Of a DNA stretch of 64,000 bases, positions 22,431-33,705 are shown piece after piece. How positions within the stretch are numbered: the stretch's first letter is position 1; each line of letters starts with the position of its first letter. Position numbers and translations under genes: made by a program. Under the pieces are notes generated by a model. It saw only the letters and a list, made by a program, of their open reading frames with translations, was not told the DNA's origin and searched no databases. The DNA is from Typha latifolia. Its lineage: Eukaryota > Streptophyta > Magnoliopsida > Poales > Typhaceae. The stretch is from NCBI GenBank assembly GCA_019914945.1, contig CM034100.1:7761096-7825095 (forward strand), read 5' to 3'.

Positions 22431-23859
22431 AACTATTATAGTGACAAATTCATGGATACAAAAACTAGGTATTTATGATATATAATTTAAGAATTGTATA
22501 TGATCAAGACACTATACTTATGGAAGAGTGTTGTGTGCAAAGAAATCTAAGATTCAAGTGAAAAGAAGCAAAATTCCAAAATTTGAAGCTTTTAATTTTC
22601 TCTTAATTGTCAGGAACTATCCATGTCATTGTGTTTGTCTTGCTTTACTTTCGTACTCCTACTCGACTTTCCTTTTCCTTCTCAATTTATGTTTTTCAAA
22701 GTTTGATTCTAAATCAATTTTTCTAGGCTAAGTAGTATTCGATTTTCCTAAACCAAATTGATTTTGGTTTTGCTTTTGACTAGAAATTTTATCTCCCCCA
22801 AAATTTCAATTGATATTAGGGTGTAGCTATGGATTCATGCTTTTTAATTAGTATAAGAGCATACTCATATATTTTTTTCAATTAGTATCAAATCTAAATA
22901 TCAACGTGATAAGACATTGAATCATAACATGTTTGGTGCACCAAGGCACTTCAATTATGCTATCCAAAATAGATTTGGTGCTTTTGATGGTTTGCATGTT
23001 TTTTAAAATATGGGTGCTAGAAAAAGAAAAAGTAATTTTGGGAAAACTCATGTGAGTGTTCTTCATGTTAAAGTACAAGCGATTTGGGTGAAGAGAAATG
23101 ATCTCACTACATTCCTTCGGGACGATGTCTTTAAATGAGCTCCTCGTGTTCCATGAGCTAGGGGAGGAGTTTATCAAAATTATTTATCCTTAGCTATGAG
23201 TTTTGTGCATATTACCGTTTTTTTTTATATGCTGGCTCTTGCCATGGCTTCAACTTCTTTTAATTGGGCTATCTTTGATAAAATCTAGGAATTCTTATGG
23301 TGGATGAAGCCATATCCCAATAGGGTTTCCAACACAAGTAATGTGGAAACATCCCTGCTCACAACTTAGCTAGTCTAGCTATATGAGATAAAAAAATATA
23401 AGGAATAGACTGATCCGCCAAAGGATTTGGATTGTATCCCTGATTATCAATATTAATGTCTGCATATTTTTCTTAAACAATATATTAGCCATTGTATCGG
23501 ATTTCATGTGTGATTGATGGGGAATGTAGTTTTGATCTATTTCATTGTTATACCTTTTCAAAGATGGATTTTGTTGATTCGGGTGGATTTTAGTGACTTT
23601 ACACATTTAGGCCCCTACTATTGGATTTTATTGTTGCATGCTTTTGACTTCATTGACATTTATGTCTGTGACGAACTTAGTCATTTCGAGCATTTTTTAG
23701 CAGATTTATATTTTTAGCCTTTCAAATTGAATATTTTGAGTGCCACCTAGTCAAGTTGGGGTTTATTGAATTTTTTTCGAATCTTGACATACATGACTTG
23801 CTATTATTTAATTTTTTAATCATGATATTTGTCTAATATGCTAAAATTTTTGTATTTAT
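22431..23859. other. AT-rich region, possible eroded Copia sequence
   Basis: A TTAGTATAAGAGCAT phrase near 22848 resembles an eroded primer site. The plus strand near 23070-23110 reads VQAIWVKRNDL, close to AIWVKKSDL in the Copia gag at 63.3 kb. Otherwise frames are short and broken, and I cannot assign a gene. Confidence 0.3.
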
Positions 23860-24340
23860 TTGCATCGTTGAAGTCTGAATATAGTTGTAAGCTGAAATTG
23901 ATGATTTTCTGAAATTAAAAGTGCTGAATTTCTGAAGTTAGTTTTTGAATCGCTAAAATTTCAGAAATCTGAAATCTGGTTTGAATTGTAAAAATTTCAG
24001 AAATCTGAAATCTGTTTTGAATTGCTAAGATTGCTGAAAATTAGAATTTCTGAAATCTGAAAGCTGGAATTTGTCAAATTGCTGAATTGAATTGTTAAAT
24101 GCAGAAAATTGAAAACTGGAATTGTTTAATTGCTGAATTTGACATGCTGAATTTGACAATTTGTGAAATCTGAAATTTATTTGTAAAGTTCAGAAAAATC
24201 TAGAAAACTGGATTGCAAATTTGTTGGAAATTGCTGAAAGTTGATGTGCTGAAATTCTAAAATTGAAAAATCTTAAATCTCTTGTTTTAATATATCAGTT
24301 ACTGAATTTCAGGAAATCTGAAATCTGTTTTAAAAAATTT
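23860..24340. repeat. degenerate CTGAAAT/TTGCTGAA repeat tract
   Basis: About 480 bp built from shuffled short words: GAAATCTGAAATCTG, AATTGCTGAA, ATTTCAGAAATCTG. There is no fixed period, but the words recur dozens of times. Frames are closed. The composition differs sharply from both flanks. Confidence 0.8.
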
Positions 24341-24839
24341 TAAATCTAAAAAATCTAATAACTGAGAGCTAGATTATGTCAACCAAAAAGCTTAGGAGGA
24401 GAAAAAACTGAAAAGGATTTCATGACATAATTGGAGAGTGATCAGAAGATTGACAAGCCAAAGAATTCGTCATTTAGTTGGGGAAGGTAGATGGCTATCT
24501 ATTGAGAAGAAAAAACAGTCAAACTTAGAGTAAACATGAGAATCCTTTTATTAGACCAAGTAATAAAGCCTCTCACTCAAAGGAATCTCAATTAAACTAG
24601 CAGTTCTGCTAAAATTATTAAAAGATGCCATATCCGAGGAAAAAAACTGTCCAAAATTTCTTTCACACTAGAATGATTGAGTTAAAATCACTATAGATAT
24701 ACTAAGCAGGGATAAAGAGTAAGAAACCTATAAAAGCTCATCCTAGAGTAGAATCCTGGAGATTGTTATCTGAGCCAATGAGTCTGTGGATGCAACTTCT
24801 AAAATTAAAATATTTTTCAAACTGTTCTTTCTGGAAAGC

Positions 24840-26168
24840 AAATTCGTCGCTCCGGGATTCTATGTCCTAGAGATGAGTTAAGGAAAAACATCCTTTGAGG
24901 TGGTAGTGGGGATACCATCCACCCTCGATCGGACCCCTCGCTCCTGCTATCTCATTATCAGCTTCACTCTACCATTCCTCCTAGTTTAACTGTCAGCGAC
25001 CTCATGGTTAATCAACAATGGAACCGTGATCTGATGTCTACCCTCTTTGCCCTTGAAGAAGTGGCTCAAATCTTAAGGATCGTACCAGCTCAGGGCCCTG
25101 CTGGTATGGAGGATTGCCTTATCTGGAACCCGTTGGCAAACAGTTTTTTCTCTACAAAATCTGCTTATTGCTCTTTCTCCAAAGGCAGTTGGTTAAGCTC
25201 TTCTTCCTCCCATGATGTCAAAAATCATCTAGAAATGAACTGCCTCTCCTCCCAATGTTAAAACTTTCATCTAAAAGTGTACTGTGGAGGCTCTCCCGAT
25301 CAGAGTTGCACACTACTGGCGGCTAAAGGAGTTGGACCTTACCTACTCTCCTTGTGGTGTCGAATAGGAATCCATTGAGCATGCCCTACTTCATTGCAAC
25401 TATGCTAGGGCGGTACGGTTCACCTACCGTCTTGGTCTCAGAATAAAGAATGAAGGTTCTACTTTGGACGAATGGCTGAACGCTATTTGTTCATCTCTCT
25501 CTGATCAAAATGATATAGCTTACTACTTTGACATCTTATGCAGTCTATGGAAACGTAGGAATAATCTCATCTTCAGAGGAGAGAATTCATGCCCGTGGAA
25601 TGTGCTCTTGACGGCGTAAAGGATAGTTGGTAGCTACCAGCCACCTTTACTCCCAGATCCCTTCTCAGATTCTTCATCGGTGCCCGTCCTGTGCAAGCCT
25701 ACTAATGTTGATATCCAGCTAGGTGACTTAGTTAGTTGGTCAGATACGGTGTGGAGAAGCTCCCATGTTGGTGGTATCGGTTTTGCTCTTGCTGTATACC
25801 CTGCTGACTACTGCTTACGGAAAGCTATCTTCCTTGACCACTATAGCATCTCTCTGCTGGCAGAATTGTTTGGCTGTTCTTGGATTGCCAGAAATTAGTT
25901 CGCATGTTAGAGGACTTGATCCAACCCTTGCGTGGACTGGTTAGTCGCTCCTATAGTTGACGAGTGCCTCGTATTATCTTGGAAACCCCTTCCCTTAAAG
26001 TCTGCTACACTGGTAGATACAACGATGTGATCACAAATAGCTTAGCGTCCTTTGCATTGGTGAAGTGAGTTTGTAAGGACCGGGTAAATCGCCTCCCAGA
26101 TTTTCATTATAACCTGTTCTTTTGATGAAGGAATAGGTCGGTTGACCTTTTATTAACAAAAAAAAAAT
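24840..26168 (+). pseudogene. L1-like LINE 3' end: RT C-terminus, zf-RVT, RNase H, poly-A
   Basis: The plus strand contains VNQQWNRDLMSTLFALEEVA and LIWNPLANSFFSTKSAYCSF (25004-25160), typical of plant LINEs just after RT. ESIEHALLHCNYARAVRFTY (zf-RVT) and SLWKRRNNLIFRGE follow. An RNase H-like part (25700-26080) then has DTVWRSSHVGGIGFAL and SISLLAELFGCSWIA. It ends in TTTTATTAACAAAAAAAAAA near 26150-26168, which looks like the LINE poly-A tail. Stops at 25259, 25363 and 25896 show decay. The 5' part is absent. Confidence 0.7.
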
Positions 26169-26602
26169 TACATATTGAGGAACATAAGAATTCTTCCAAA
26201 ACCAATTATCAATGCGACGACGACCAATAGAGCTTAAAATATCTTGGGAAATGTCAAATAGTTTAGTTTCTTGAGAATAGGTAATATAATAATGAGAGTC
26301 AAATATCATATTCTAGATACCTTCTTCGGAAGAAACTACTAGCTCCCCTTAAGTTCCACAAGAGAATTATCATAAAACAAAAATAAAAAAACCCAAAAAA
26401 GCATGAAAAATTAGTCCAAAATAAATTACATTCCTTTCATTAGACCTAAGCCTCTTTAGAATCTCTCAAGCCTTCTTCATTTGTACCATGATTCCACAAG
26501 TAAAGACCATAATAACCAAATCTTCAAGCGAGAGAGAATCCACAGATATACTATGGACCACCAACTAAGCATCATTTCAACTTGAGGGTGGGGGGCTAGG
26601 AG
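26169..26602. other. non-coding, nothing identified
   Basis: AT-rich. The minus-strand open frame starting at 26309 overlaps the LINE tail and shows no domain. I see no element ends here. Confidence 0.35.
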
Positions 26603-27161
26603 TAGACGTGATCATCGAGTGGGCCAGGCTCGATTTGGGTCGAGCTTTTTGGGCCAACCAGGCTTAAATATTTGTTCACGACCCGACCCACCAATCACTC
26701 GGGTAGGGTTGAGTTCAAACCGGGCTAGAATATTCTAGCCCATTATGGCCCACTAGCCCATAAATATTGGGCTTGGGTTAGGTATAATGACTCTAACATA
26801 ATGAGTTAAATATAAAAAATATTATATTTTATTGGGCCGAGTTTAATGGGTTTATATGAAGATATTTTAGTTATCTTTCATGGGAACATACTTATATATT
26901 GATATATAGTTTACTAAATATACAATGTGGGACTACAAAGAATTATAGAAATATGCATGCATTATGGGTTGGACCATAGATGAGAGTAGTGGATCGGGCT
27001 TTTGGGCCGGGTCGGGCGGACAAACTTAGCCCATGCCACCCATCACCATTTCGGGCGAGGGTCGAGTCAGGCCTAAATCAGGCTCGGGCCGGGCTTAGCC
27101 CAGTTAAAACCGGGCGAGTTTGGGCAGGGTTTAGGCAGGTCGAACCTAATGATCATGTTTA
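26603..27161. mobile_element. small non-autonomous TIR element (hAT-like), 559 bp
   Basis: Left end TAGACGTGATCAT and right end ATGATCATGTTTA are imperfect 13-bp inverted repeats. Eight-base flanks GCTAGGAG (26595-26602) and GTTGGGAG (27162-27169) match at six of eight positions. The two ends are rich in scattered GGGCC/GGGCTCGGGC words, like hAT subterminal repeats, around an AT-rich core. It has no coding capacity; the 27.0-kb open frame is a by-product of the GC-rich end. Confidence 0.6.
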
Positions 27162-27169
27162 GTTGGGAG

Positions 27170-27861
27170 GGATCGGTCAAAGAGAGGGTGAGATGAAGAA
27201 ACTTGGGCAAACAACTTTGATAATACTAGCTTTTTCCTTGAGGAAGGAAAAGATCCAATAATAATATGATCCAAATCGAAATAACCCAAATTTAAAATCT
27301 CTAAAACCTTGTTAACACTCAAAGTGGAAACATCAATTAAGTCAAGAAGGTATAGGGGACCATAGCCAAACGGACCATATTGTCACGAACTTAACCTTTT
27401 CAATCGGTTTGCTAGTCCGCACGACACTCTACCTTCTTCACAAGATGAAATAAGTCTCGAAGTAAAAATAGTGTAGAAGTAAGAAAATGGAAAGAGACTT
27501 CAATAACACTTAAAGAATATAAGCTTTCTTGGTGAAATGTTCACTTCTATTTTATTTACTTAATTTTAGATAGATTACAAGTAAAGTGTTCATGCCCTTA
27601 GAAAAATAAAATTTGGCTACTAAGTTTTCTAAATATCTTTCCTAGATATTTAGGAGGCTAATGGTAAGATCAAGAAAGGCTATCCCTTATCCTTATCCAT
27701 CCACCCAATAGATAAGCTCAAGGCTTATCCAATAGTGGATAAGCTCAAGTCTTGCCTAATTATTGTAGTGTCCATCGAGTTAGGCTTTGCTATTGCATTG
27801 CTTAGGCACTTGGATTGTCATGACATTTTGGTTTCGACCAAAATTTTGATGGGGTGTCACA
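27170..27861 (-). repeat. 3' LTR-like end of Ty3 remnant C
   Basis: On the minus strand GTGGGGGAGAA (27872-27862) is a classic Ty3 polypurine tract, directly followed by TGTGACACCCC, a typical LTR start. The LTR runs leftwards; its far end is not defined and lies somewhere before the TIR element. Confidence 0.55.
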
Positions 27862-27872
27862 TTCTCCCCCAC

Positions 27873-28760
27873 CTAATGTGCGACCGCCTCGATCGCGCAC
27901 TTGTAGTTCTTCAGCTACACCCTTGTTGCTCCTTACCATTAGTGCCTTGCGTATTTTGGTATTCGTTGGTCCTCACAACACATGACATAGCTTTGTCCAA
28001 AATTCTCACTGCTATAAGATGTGGCATTCGCATGACTTTGGCAGCAATAAAGAGTTCCAAATAGACGATGAGTTGGAAGTCATCAAGGTTTGTCACCATT
28101 ATATTAGTTTTCTCTCTCCATGTGCCAAGTCAAATTTCAACATCTTTGTCAACTCCTAAGACTGATCAAAACATGGAATTTATAGCCTTCATGCAGCTGT
28201 TCTCCATTTCTAGCTTGAGGCCAATTCATTTGGCCTTCGCAAATGGTATAAAGCTGTGAGTTGCACTGGTGTTGATCAGTGCTCGAGTGGCTTCACCGTT
28301 TACCTTCATGTCTATGTACATAAGTCCCTTCTGCTCAAAAGGTTTACCATCCCAAGTTTGTACTTGGATGACATTAATTAGCTGAGTGGCTCCGATCATC
28401 TTGCTCTCTCCGTTATCCTCTTCCTCTATGAGTTGGATAGCATATAGTTTTTTCGATTTGGACAACCGTGGACCCAATGGTTATCTCAGTAAACATAGAA
28501 CAATTTTTTTTTGCATTTTGGGGCTGAGATGTTGATCTTTGCTCGTGTCCTTTGAAGATCTGCTTAGCACCTTCCTTGTAGACATTTTGACTGCCATTGC
28601 ATCGACCAACATCAATGATTTTGGCTTGGCAATGTAGTCACTTCTCTGCTCATACTTAGGAAGATTTTCTGTAATGGATGGCGACGTTGAGGTCATTAAC
28701 ACCTTTGGCCACCAACTCCTTTAATGTCGATGGCTGCAATCCATCAAGGAAGAAGAACAC
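27873..28760 (-). pseudogene. Ty3 remnant C: gag end, protease, pol deleted
   Basis: From 28760 leftwards the frame resumes gag (FFFLDGLQPSTLKELVAKGV), then a broken knuckle region, then a protease-like domain at 28477-28226 with VNGEATRALINTSATHSFI. The usual catalytic D is N here. After about 400 bp of frame-shifted protease-like sequence it runs straight into the polypurine tract at 27872, so RT, RNase H and integrase are gone. Continues the gag interrupted by element A. Confidence 0.7.
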
Positions 28761-29209
28761 TGATACACTTAGATAGGATTTTTTTCTTATTGCATTAGGT
28801 GTTTATTTTTATTAAAATAAAATTCCTGTAGGTCACGTTTGAACGCAAGAGGGGTCGCGTTTGAATGCCTTTGCGAACGCCTGCATTAAGTTCGCAAATA
28901 CAGAGTATGCTTATTGTGCGTTTGAACGCGGTCGGACGAGTTTGAATGCCTGCGTTCGAACGCCTGCATCGCGTTAGCACTTACACAGAACGTCTTTTGG
29001 TGTGTTCAAACGCGATCGGGCGCATTCGAACGCGATCGACGGGAATCCTCTAGAATTAGGGTTTCATATTGTTTTAGGACTTGTTGGCTAGCCTCTATAT
29101 ATATGTGGATGGCAGCCAACTTCCCATGGTTGCACGGACTGATTCCTGTAATACATTCAGATCTTGAAGAAATAGTTGCGTAGCTTATCTTTGGTTCCAG
29201 ATCTTAACA
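28761..29209 (+). repeat. 5' LTR of element A, internally deleted
   Basis: Starts TGATACACTTAGATAGG and ends AGATCTTAACA. The U3 holds an array of GCGTTCGAACGC variants (28838-29035), followed by the TATA region CCTCTATATATATGTGG (29090-29107). After GGCAGCCAACTTCC it jumps to the LTR end, lacking about 360 bp present in the copy at 16828. Confidence 0.85.
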
Positions 29210-29330
29210 AATTGGTATCAGATCTTATCAATTTGGTATTAGAGCTTATCAATTGGTATCAAAGCCTATCTTTTGGTACAAGAACCTATCATTGGTATCA
29301 GAGCCTAACAATTAGTATCAGAGTAGGTGA
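29191..29330 (+). repeat. tandem array of primer-binding-site-like units
   Basis: TTGGT(A/T)(T/C)CAGA-type units start at 29191, 29212, 29233, 29253, 29273, 29292 and 29312 (the last TTAGTATCAGAG), 19-21 bp apart. The first is the LTR terminus itself. The unit at 29292 carries the perfect TGGTATCAGAGC complement of initiator Met tRNA. Copies H, B and the LTR at 16828 have fewer units. Confidence 0.8.
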
Positions 29331-29347
29331 ACCTCAAACCTCCATTA

Positions 29348-29623
29348 ATGGTTGAAACAAGGAAGATGACATCAACAAAGAGACCTATAGAGAGCACATC
29401 GATAAGGGAGGACTCAATCCACGATGACCCTACCCGTGAAGTTAATTCCTTTGGAGCGACCACGGCAGAACCGAGTCAACCAACGTCCATGAGTGCAAAT
29501 ATGGCTGAAATTAGGGGCATGTTTCATACATTGATGCATAGAGTTGACTCAATTCAAAAAGATCATAATAATTTCAAGGAATATGTCATGAACCGATTTG
29601 ATTTGTTATCTCCTCGACGATGA
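29348..29623 (+). pseudogene. element A gag N-terminus
   Basis: ATG at 29348 (MVETRKMTSTKRPIE) corresponds to the gag start of element B (MVETRKMTSTTRPLE). It stays open to a TGA at 29621-29623, ending EYVMNRFDLLSPRR, which lines up with MNRSASSSPRRR in B. The following gag and knuckle are deleted. Confidence 0.75.
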
Positions 29624-29660
29624 TCAGAGTTTCTAGAAGGACTATTAGTGGGACCTCATC

Positions 29661-30780
29661 GAACTGAGGAGATTGGGTTTGGATACTGAACCGACCACGA
29701 AATTTGACATTGCTATTGGAGACGACACAAAGCTTAGGGCGGAGAGCTTGTGTCATCGGGTCGATATACGGGTGCAAGGGCACGATATCATTATGGACTT
29801 GTATTCGTTGGCGCTGCAAGGAGCGGACATTGTCCTTAGTGCTCAGTGGTGGGGCTGCCTTGATGGTGTTAGGTCTTCGCCGATTCCTACGATGCAGCCT
29901 ATGGTGGGGCTGCCTTATGCGTACAATTTGGCCTATCTTCTTCAGTTAGGACCAGTAGGAGATGAGCCTCAAATGGGTTTAGGTAATACTATTGAATTGT
30001 CTAATTTATTAGATAACTTTTCTGGACTGTTTGAGGAGCTACATGAGTTGCCACCGAGGAGGGCGGCGGACCATCGCATAGAGATTGTACCCGGGGCTGC
30101 TTCAGTAAACATGAGGCCATATCGGTATCCACATGTTCAAAGGGAAGTTATCTTAAACATGGTAGCCGAGATGTTGGAGCAAGGCCTCATTCAGCCAAGT
30201 CATTGGTCATACTCATCCCCCGTGCTATTGGTGCGAAAAAAGACGGGACATGGCATTTTTATGTTGACTATCGGGCACTAAACGTTATTACCGTCAAGGA
30301 CCAATATCCTATTCCGGTTATCGAGGAGTTGCTAGATGAGCTTACAGGGGCGACTATATTTAGTAAGCTTGACTTGAGGGCCGGGTATCATCAAATTGGA
30401 GTTCATCCGGCGGATGTGCACAAAACTGTATTTCAAGACTCGGACGGGCATTATGAGTTCCGGGTGATGCCTTTTGGTCTCACCAATGCTCCAGCTACCT
30501 TTCAAGGCCTCATGAATGATATATTTCAGCATCTCTTGCAAAGGTATGTTTTGGTATTTTTTGACGACATTTTGTACTATAGTAGGACTGAATTGGAGCA
30601 TTGGCGGCATTTGGAGGACGTGCTGAATTTGTTGAAGCAAAACCAACTAAAGATCAAAAAGTCTAAGTGCCTATGGGGAGTACCACAATTGGAGTATTTA
30701 GGCCACATTATTTCAGCAGATGATATAGCGGTGGATCCTTAAAAGGTTGCATGTATGACCGTTTGACCTATTCCTACTAC
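29661..30780 (+). pseudogene. element A protease tail and reverse transcriptase
   Basis: Starts inside protease (RLGLDTEPTTKFDIAIGD). RT follows: [40 protein letters not shown], a frameshift near 30235, then [54 protein letters not shown] and the catalytic VFFDDIL, the Ty3 equivalent of YVDD. Both Asp of FFDD and the Asp in SKLDL are kept. It ends at TAA 30740-30742, where element B has a glutamine codon. Confidence 0.85.
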
Positions 30781-31450
30781 TACCACCGGATTGGGAGGAT
30801 TTTGGGGGTTGACCGGATATTATCAACGCTTTATCGCCGGATATGGAAAGATCGCTGCTCCTCTCACTTCTTTGTTGAAAAAGGACTCTTTTAGATGGAT
30901 GGATGAAGCCACTTTAGCCTTTGTAAAACTAAAAACAGCAATGACGACGGCACCCGTTCTAGCGCTACCAGACTTCACCAAAGAGTTCATTGTGGAATGT
31001 AATACATCGGGTGTTGGCATAGGAGCTGTACTTATGCAAGGAGGACATCCCACAACCTTTCCTAGTAAGGCGTTGTCACAAAAATCTTAGCAATTATTAA
31101 CTTATGAAAGAGAGATGTTGACAATTCTGCATGTGGTGACAAAGTGAAGGCCTTACTTAATCGGTAGACGATTCATTATCCGAACCGATCAAAGGAGCTT
31201 TTCATACTTTATGGGACAGCGCATATACACTCCGGCACAGCAACGATAGGTCACAAAATTGTTGGGATATGATTATGAAATCCAATATAAGAAGGGAACG
31301 GAAAATAGAGCGGCGGATGCACTATCGCGCCAGCCCGAGACCACCGAGCTTACAACCTATTCATCAACTACCTTTCCCTTCCTTGACGAGCTGAGGTATG
31401 CATGCACATTTGACCCAAATATTATGAGATTGTTGTAGGAGGTGATGGAT
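30743..31450 (+). pseudogene. element A RNase H
   Basis: The connection GLTGYYQRFIAGYGKIAAPL leads to the RNase H domain FIVECNTSGVGIGAVLMQGG (usual D is N in ECNTS), LLTYEREML, RPYLIGRRFIIRTDQ and an ending ADALSRQPET. Stops at 31088, 31146 and 31247 fall at positions where other copies have Trp or Gln codons. Confidence 0.8.
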
Positions 31451-31459
31451 GATCTAGAG

Positions 31460-32448
31460 TGCCATCCAGAGTTAGAAAATCGAGGTGGGTTGATACTAGA
31501 CCGCGGATGCATTCGAGTGCCGCAAATGATAGATTGCGGCAGAAATTATTGGAGCACTTCCACCATACTCCAGAGGCTGGTCATGAGGGTGTCTTGAGGA
31601 CTTATAGGAGTGAGGAGTTTTGTCCCTGCTTGCGAAGTTTGTCTAAGGGCTAAGGCAACCACATTGAAATCGGCCGGATTACTACAGCCTTTACCTATAC
31701 CGGACTATGTTTGGGAAGACATTTCTATAAATTTTATAGAGGGTCTTCTGCTAGTACATGGTTATTCTGTTATCTTTGTGGTAGTTGACAGATTGAGAAA
31801 GAATGCACACTTTTCGGCATTGTCATATCCATTTTCAGCAAAGTCGGTGGCTGAAATTTTATTAGAGATGTTGCTCGGTTACATGGCATGCCATGCACAA
31901 TTGTCTCAGATTGTGATCGTGTATTTATGAGTGATTTTTGGACTAAGTTTTTCAGATTGCAGGGGACTCGATTCAACTTCAGTTCGGCCTACCATCCGTA
32001 GACGGACAGCCAAACCGAGGTGGTCAATCAAGGCATTGAGCAGTACTTGAGGTGCTTTGTGGGAGAGATGCCAAGACGATGGTTGGAGTTCTTACTATGA
32101 GTAGAGTGGTCTTATAGCATCGCCTACCAAAGCAACATTGACATGACTCCATTTGAGATGGTGTATGGATGCACGACTCTGATGTTACACGCTTATGATC
32201 CAGTGGCATCTACAGATCAGACGGAGTTGGACTTAGCTTTGATGGATAGAGATGTCACATTGAAGAGGTTGCATGCTCATCTTAAATTTGCTCAAAACCG
32301 CATGAAGCAAGTTTATTATCGTAGCCATAGGGAGCAGGAGTTTGACATCGACAGTTGGGTGTTTGTGAGGGTGCAACCGTATCGACAGGTGACCTTACGT
32401 CCGATGCGAAACCAAAAGTTAGCACATCGCTATTTTGTTCCGTTTTGA
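31460..32448 (+). pseudogene. element A integrase
   Basis: Zinc-finger part (TPEAGHEGVLRTY, CEVCLRAKATTLKSAGLLQP) and core (INFIEGL, FVVVDRLRKNAHFSALSYPF). After a frameshift near 31870 the second Asp region (VSDCDRVFMSDFW-like, different frame) and the E region (TEVVNQGIEQYLRCF) follow, then the C-terminal part (MTPFEMVYG, NRMKQVYYRSHREQEFD). Multiple frames are required to follow it. Confidence 0.75.
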
Positions 32449-32786
32449 GTGTTGGAGCGTATTGGTCCGGTTGCATATCGTTTGGAGCTGCCGGAGGGGT
32501 CGAGAATGCATCATGTCTTTCATGTTTCATTGTTGAGGGAGCGCATTGGGGATTATGAGATTGTTTGTTCAGTTCTACCGGAGACATTGGAGGAGATAGA
32601 GATCGTAGAGCTAGTTCGAGTACTTGGTAGACGCCGACGACGACATGGTACCAGATTGGAGATGGAGATTTTAGTTGAGTGGCTTGGCAAGCCATCTGAT
32701 GAGGCAACATGGGAGTTGGAGACTGATATCTTGGAGCGTTTTCTGAGTTTTCACCTTGAGGGAAAGGTAGGGGAACTGTGGTGGGC
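32449..32786 (+). pseudogene. element A integrase tail with chromodomain-like end
   Basis: Reads VLERIGPVAYRLELPEGSRM and HHVFHVSLLRE (GPY/F-type module), then ILVEWLGKPSDEATWELETD, the folded core of a Ty3 chromodomain, ending FLSFHLEGK beside the polypurine region (near 32760-32786). A chromodomain places A, B and F in the chromovirus group of Ty3 elements. Confidence 0.75.
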
Positions 32787-33376
32787 TGATACACTTAGAT
32801 AGGATCTTTTCTTATTGCATTAGGTGTTTATTTTCATTAAAATAAAATTCCTATAGGTCGCGTTCGAATGCCCTTGCAAACGCCTGTATCAGGTTCGCAA
32901 ATATAGAGAACACATATTATGCGTTCGAACGTAGTCGAGCGAGTTCAAACGCCTGCATCGCGTTTGTACATATAGAGAATGTCTTTTAGTGCGTTCGAAC
33001 GCGATCGACGGGAATCCTCTAGAATTAGGGTTTCATATTGTTTTAGGACTTGTTGGCTAGCCTCTATATATATGTGGATAGCAGCCAAATTCATTATGCT
33101 ATTGGATTATTTATTTCTTGCCTCATATCTTCTCTCTAGACTTCTCCCTCCTCCTTCACCATCCTTCCACCTCTACCATTAGCAAGGTTTCTCCTAACTT
33201 CTAATCTCCCTCGAGTGTTAAGCCACCCCTCTTCTTTGAGATCTCGACCACTTCGTTCCCTTCGTCTATGTCCCTTAATCACATCCACCATCCATCTTCA
33301 TCTCCATACCCATCCATAGCCCTAACATCCGCTCCACCCGTCACCACCACCATCACCCACATTATTTCGTGTTACA
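32787..33376 (+). repeat. 3' LTR of element A, truncated at its right end
   Basis: Starts TGATACACTTAGATAGG. The palindrome array is at 32858-33005, the TATA region CTCTATATATATGTGG near 33062-33077, and the leader runs to CACCCACATTATTTCGTG. The last about 250 bp of the LTR are missing and gag of element C follows at once, so no target duplication can be read. Confidence 0.85.
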
Positions 33377-33705
33377 TGATCATCTATCGACATGTTTGAG
33401 ATGGACAACATTAAACGGGTGAACTCCTTGACATAATCAGCAAGAGTTTTGCTATGATACAGCCTCTACAAGTCCTTCTAGGTTAAGAACTCAACATTTT
33501 TGGGGTAGAATTGTGCCTTTAGCTTACTCTTCAAGTCCATCCATGAGTTGATATAGAAAAGACCATTCTCGATCTCTGTCGATCGTTGACACAACCAAAA
33601 AATGTTATCGTCATTGAAGTACATTGATGTGGTTTAGCCCTCCTCGCCCTCATCCTCAAGTTGCAATGCCTTAAGGTATTGTTCTAGATCGTCACACAAA
33701 AAACA
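33377..33705 (-). pseudogene. Ty3 remnant C gag domain, upstream part
   Basis: The minus strand reads LEQYLKALQLEDEGEEG, MYFNDDNIFWLCQRS, SWMDLKSKLKAQFYPKNVEF and LADYVKEFTRLMLSISNMS in one frame with three stops. This is the standard retrotransposon gag domain, and it stops at element A's 3' LTR and continues at 28760. Confidence 0.75.

Larger units (their letters stand above)
28761..33376 (+). mobile_element. Ty3/gypsy retrotransposon A, decayed, nested in remnant C
   Basis: 5' LTR 28761-29209, primer-site array 29191-29330, gag start, protease end, RT, RNase H, integrase and chromodomain-like tail, then a 3' LTR from 32787 truncated near 33376. Gag of element C reads from 33700 down to 33380 and resumes at 28760, proving insertion into C. 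The gag core, zinc knuckle and protease active site are deleted (junction 29661-29670). Stops are spread through pol. Confidence 0.85.

Noticed and set aside
29191..29330. tRNA gene remnants
   Set aside because: Only the 3'-end complement is repeated; no acceptor, D or anticodon arms. These are primer sites.
32282..32794. 170-codon minus-strand frame
   Set aside because: Antisense of element A's integrase tail and chromodomain.
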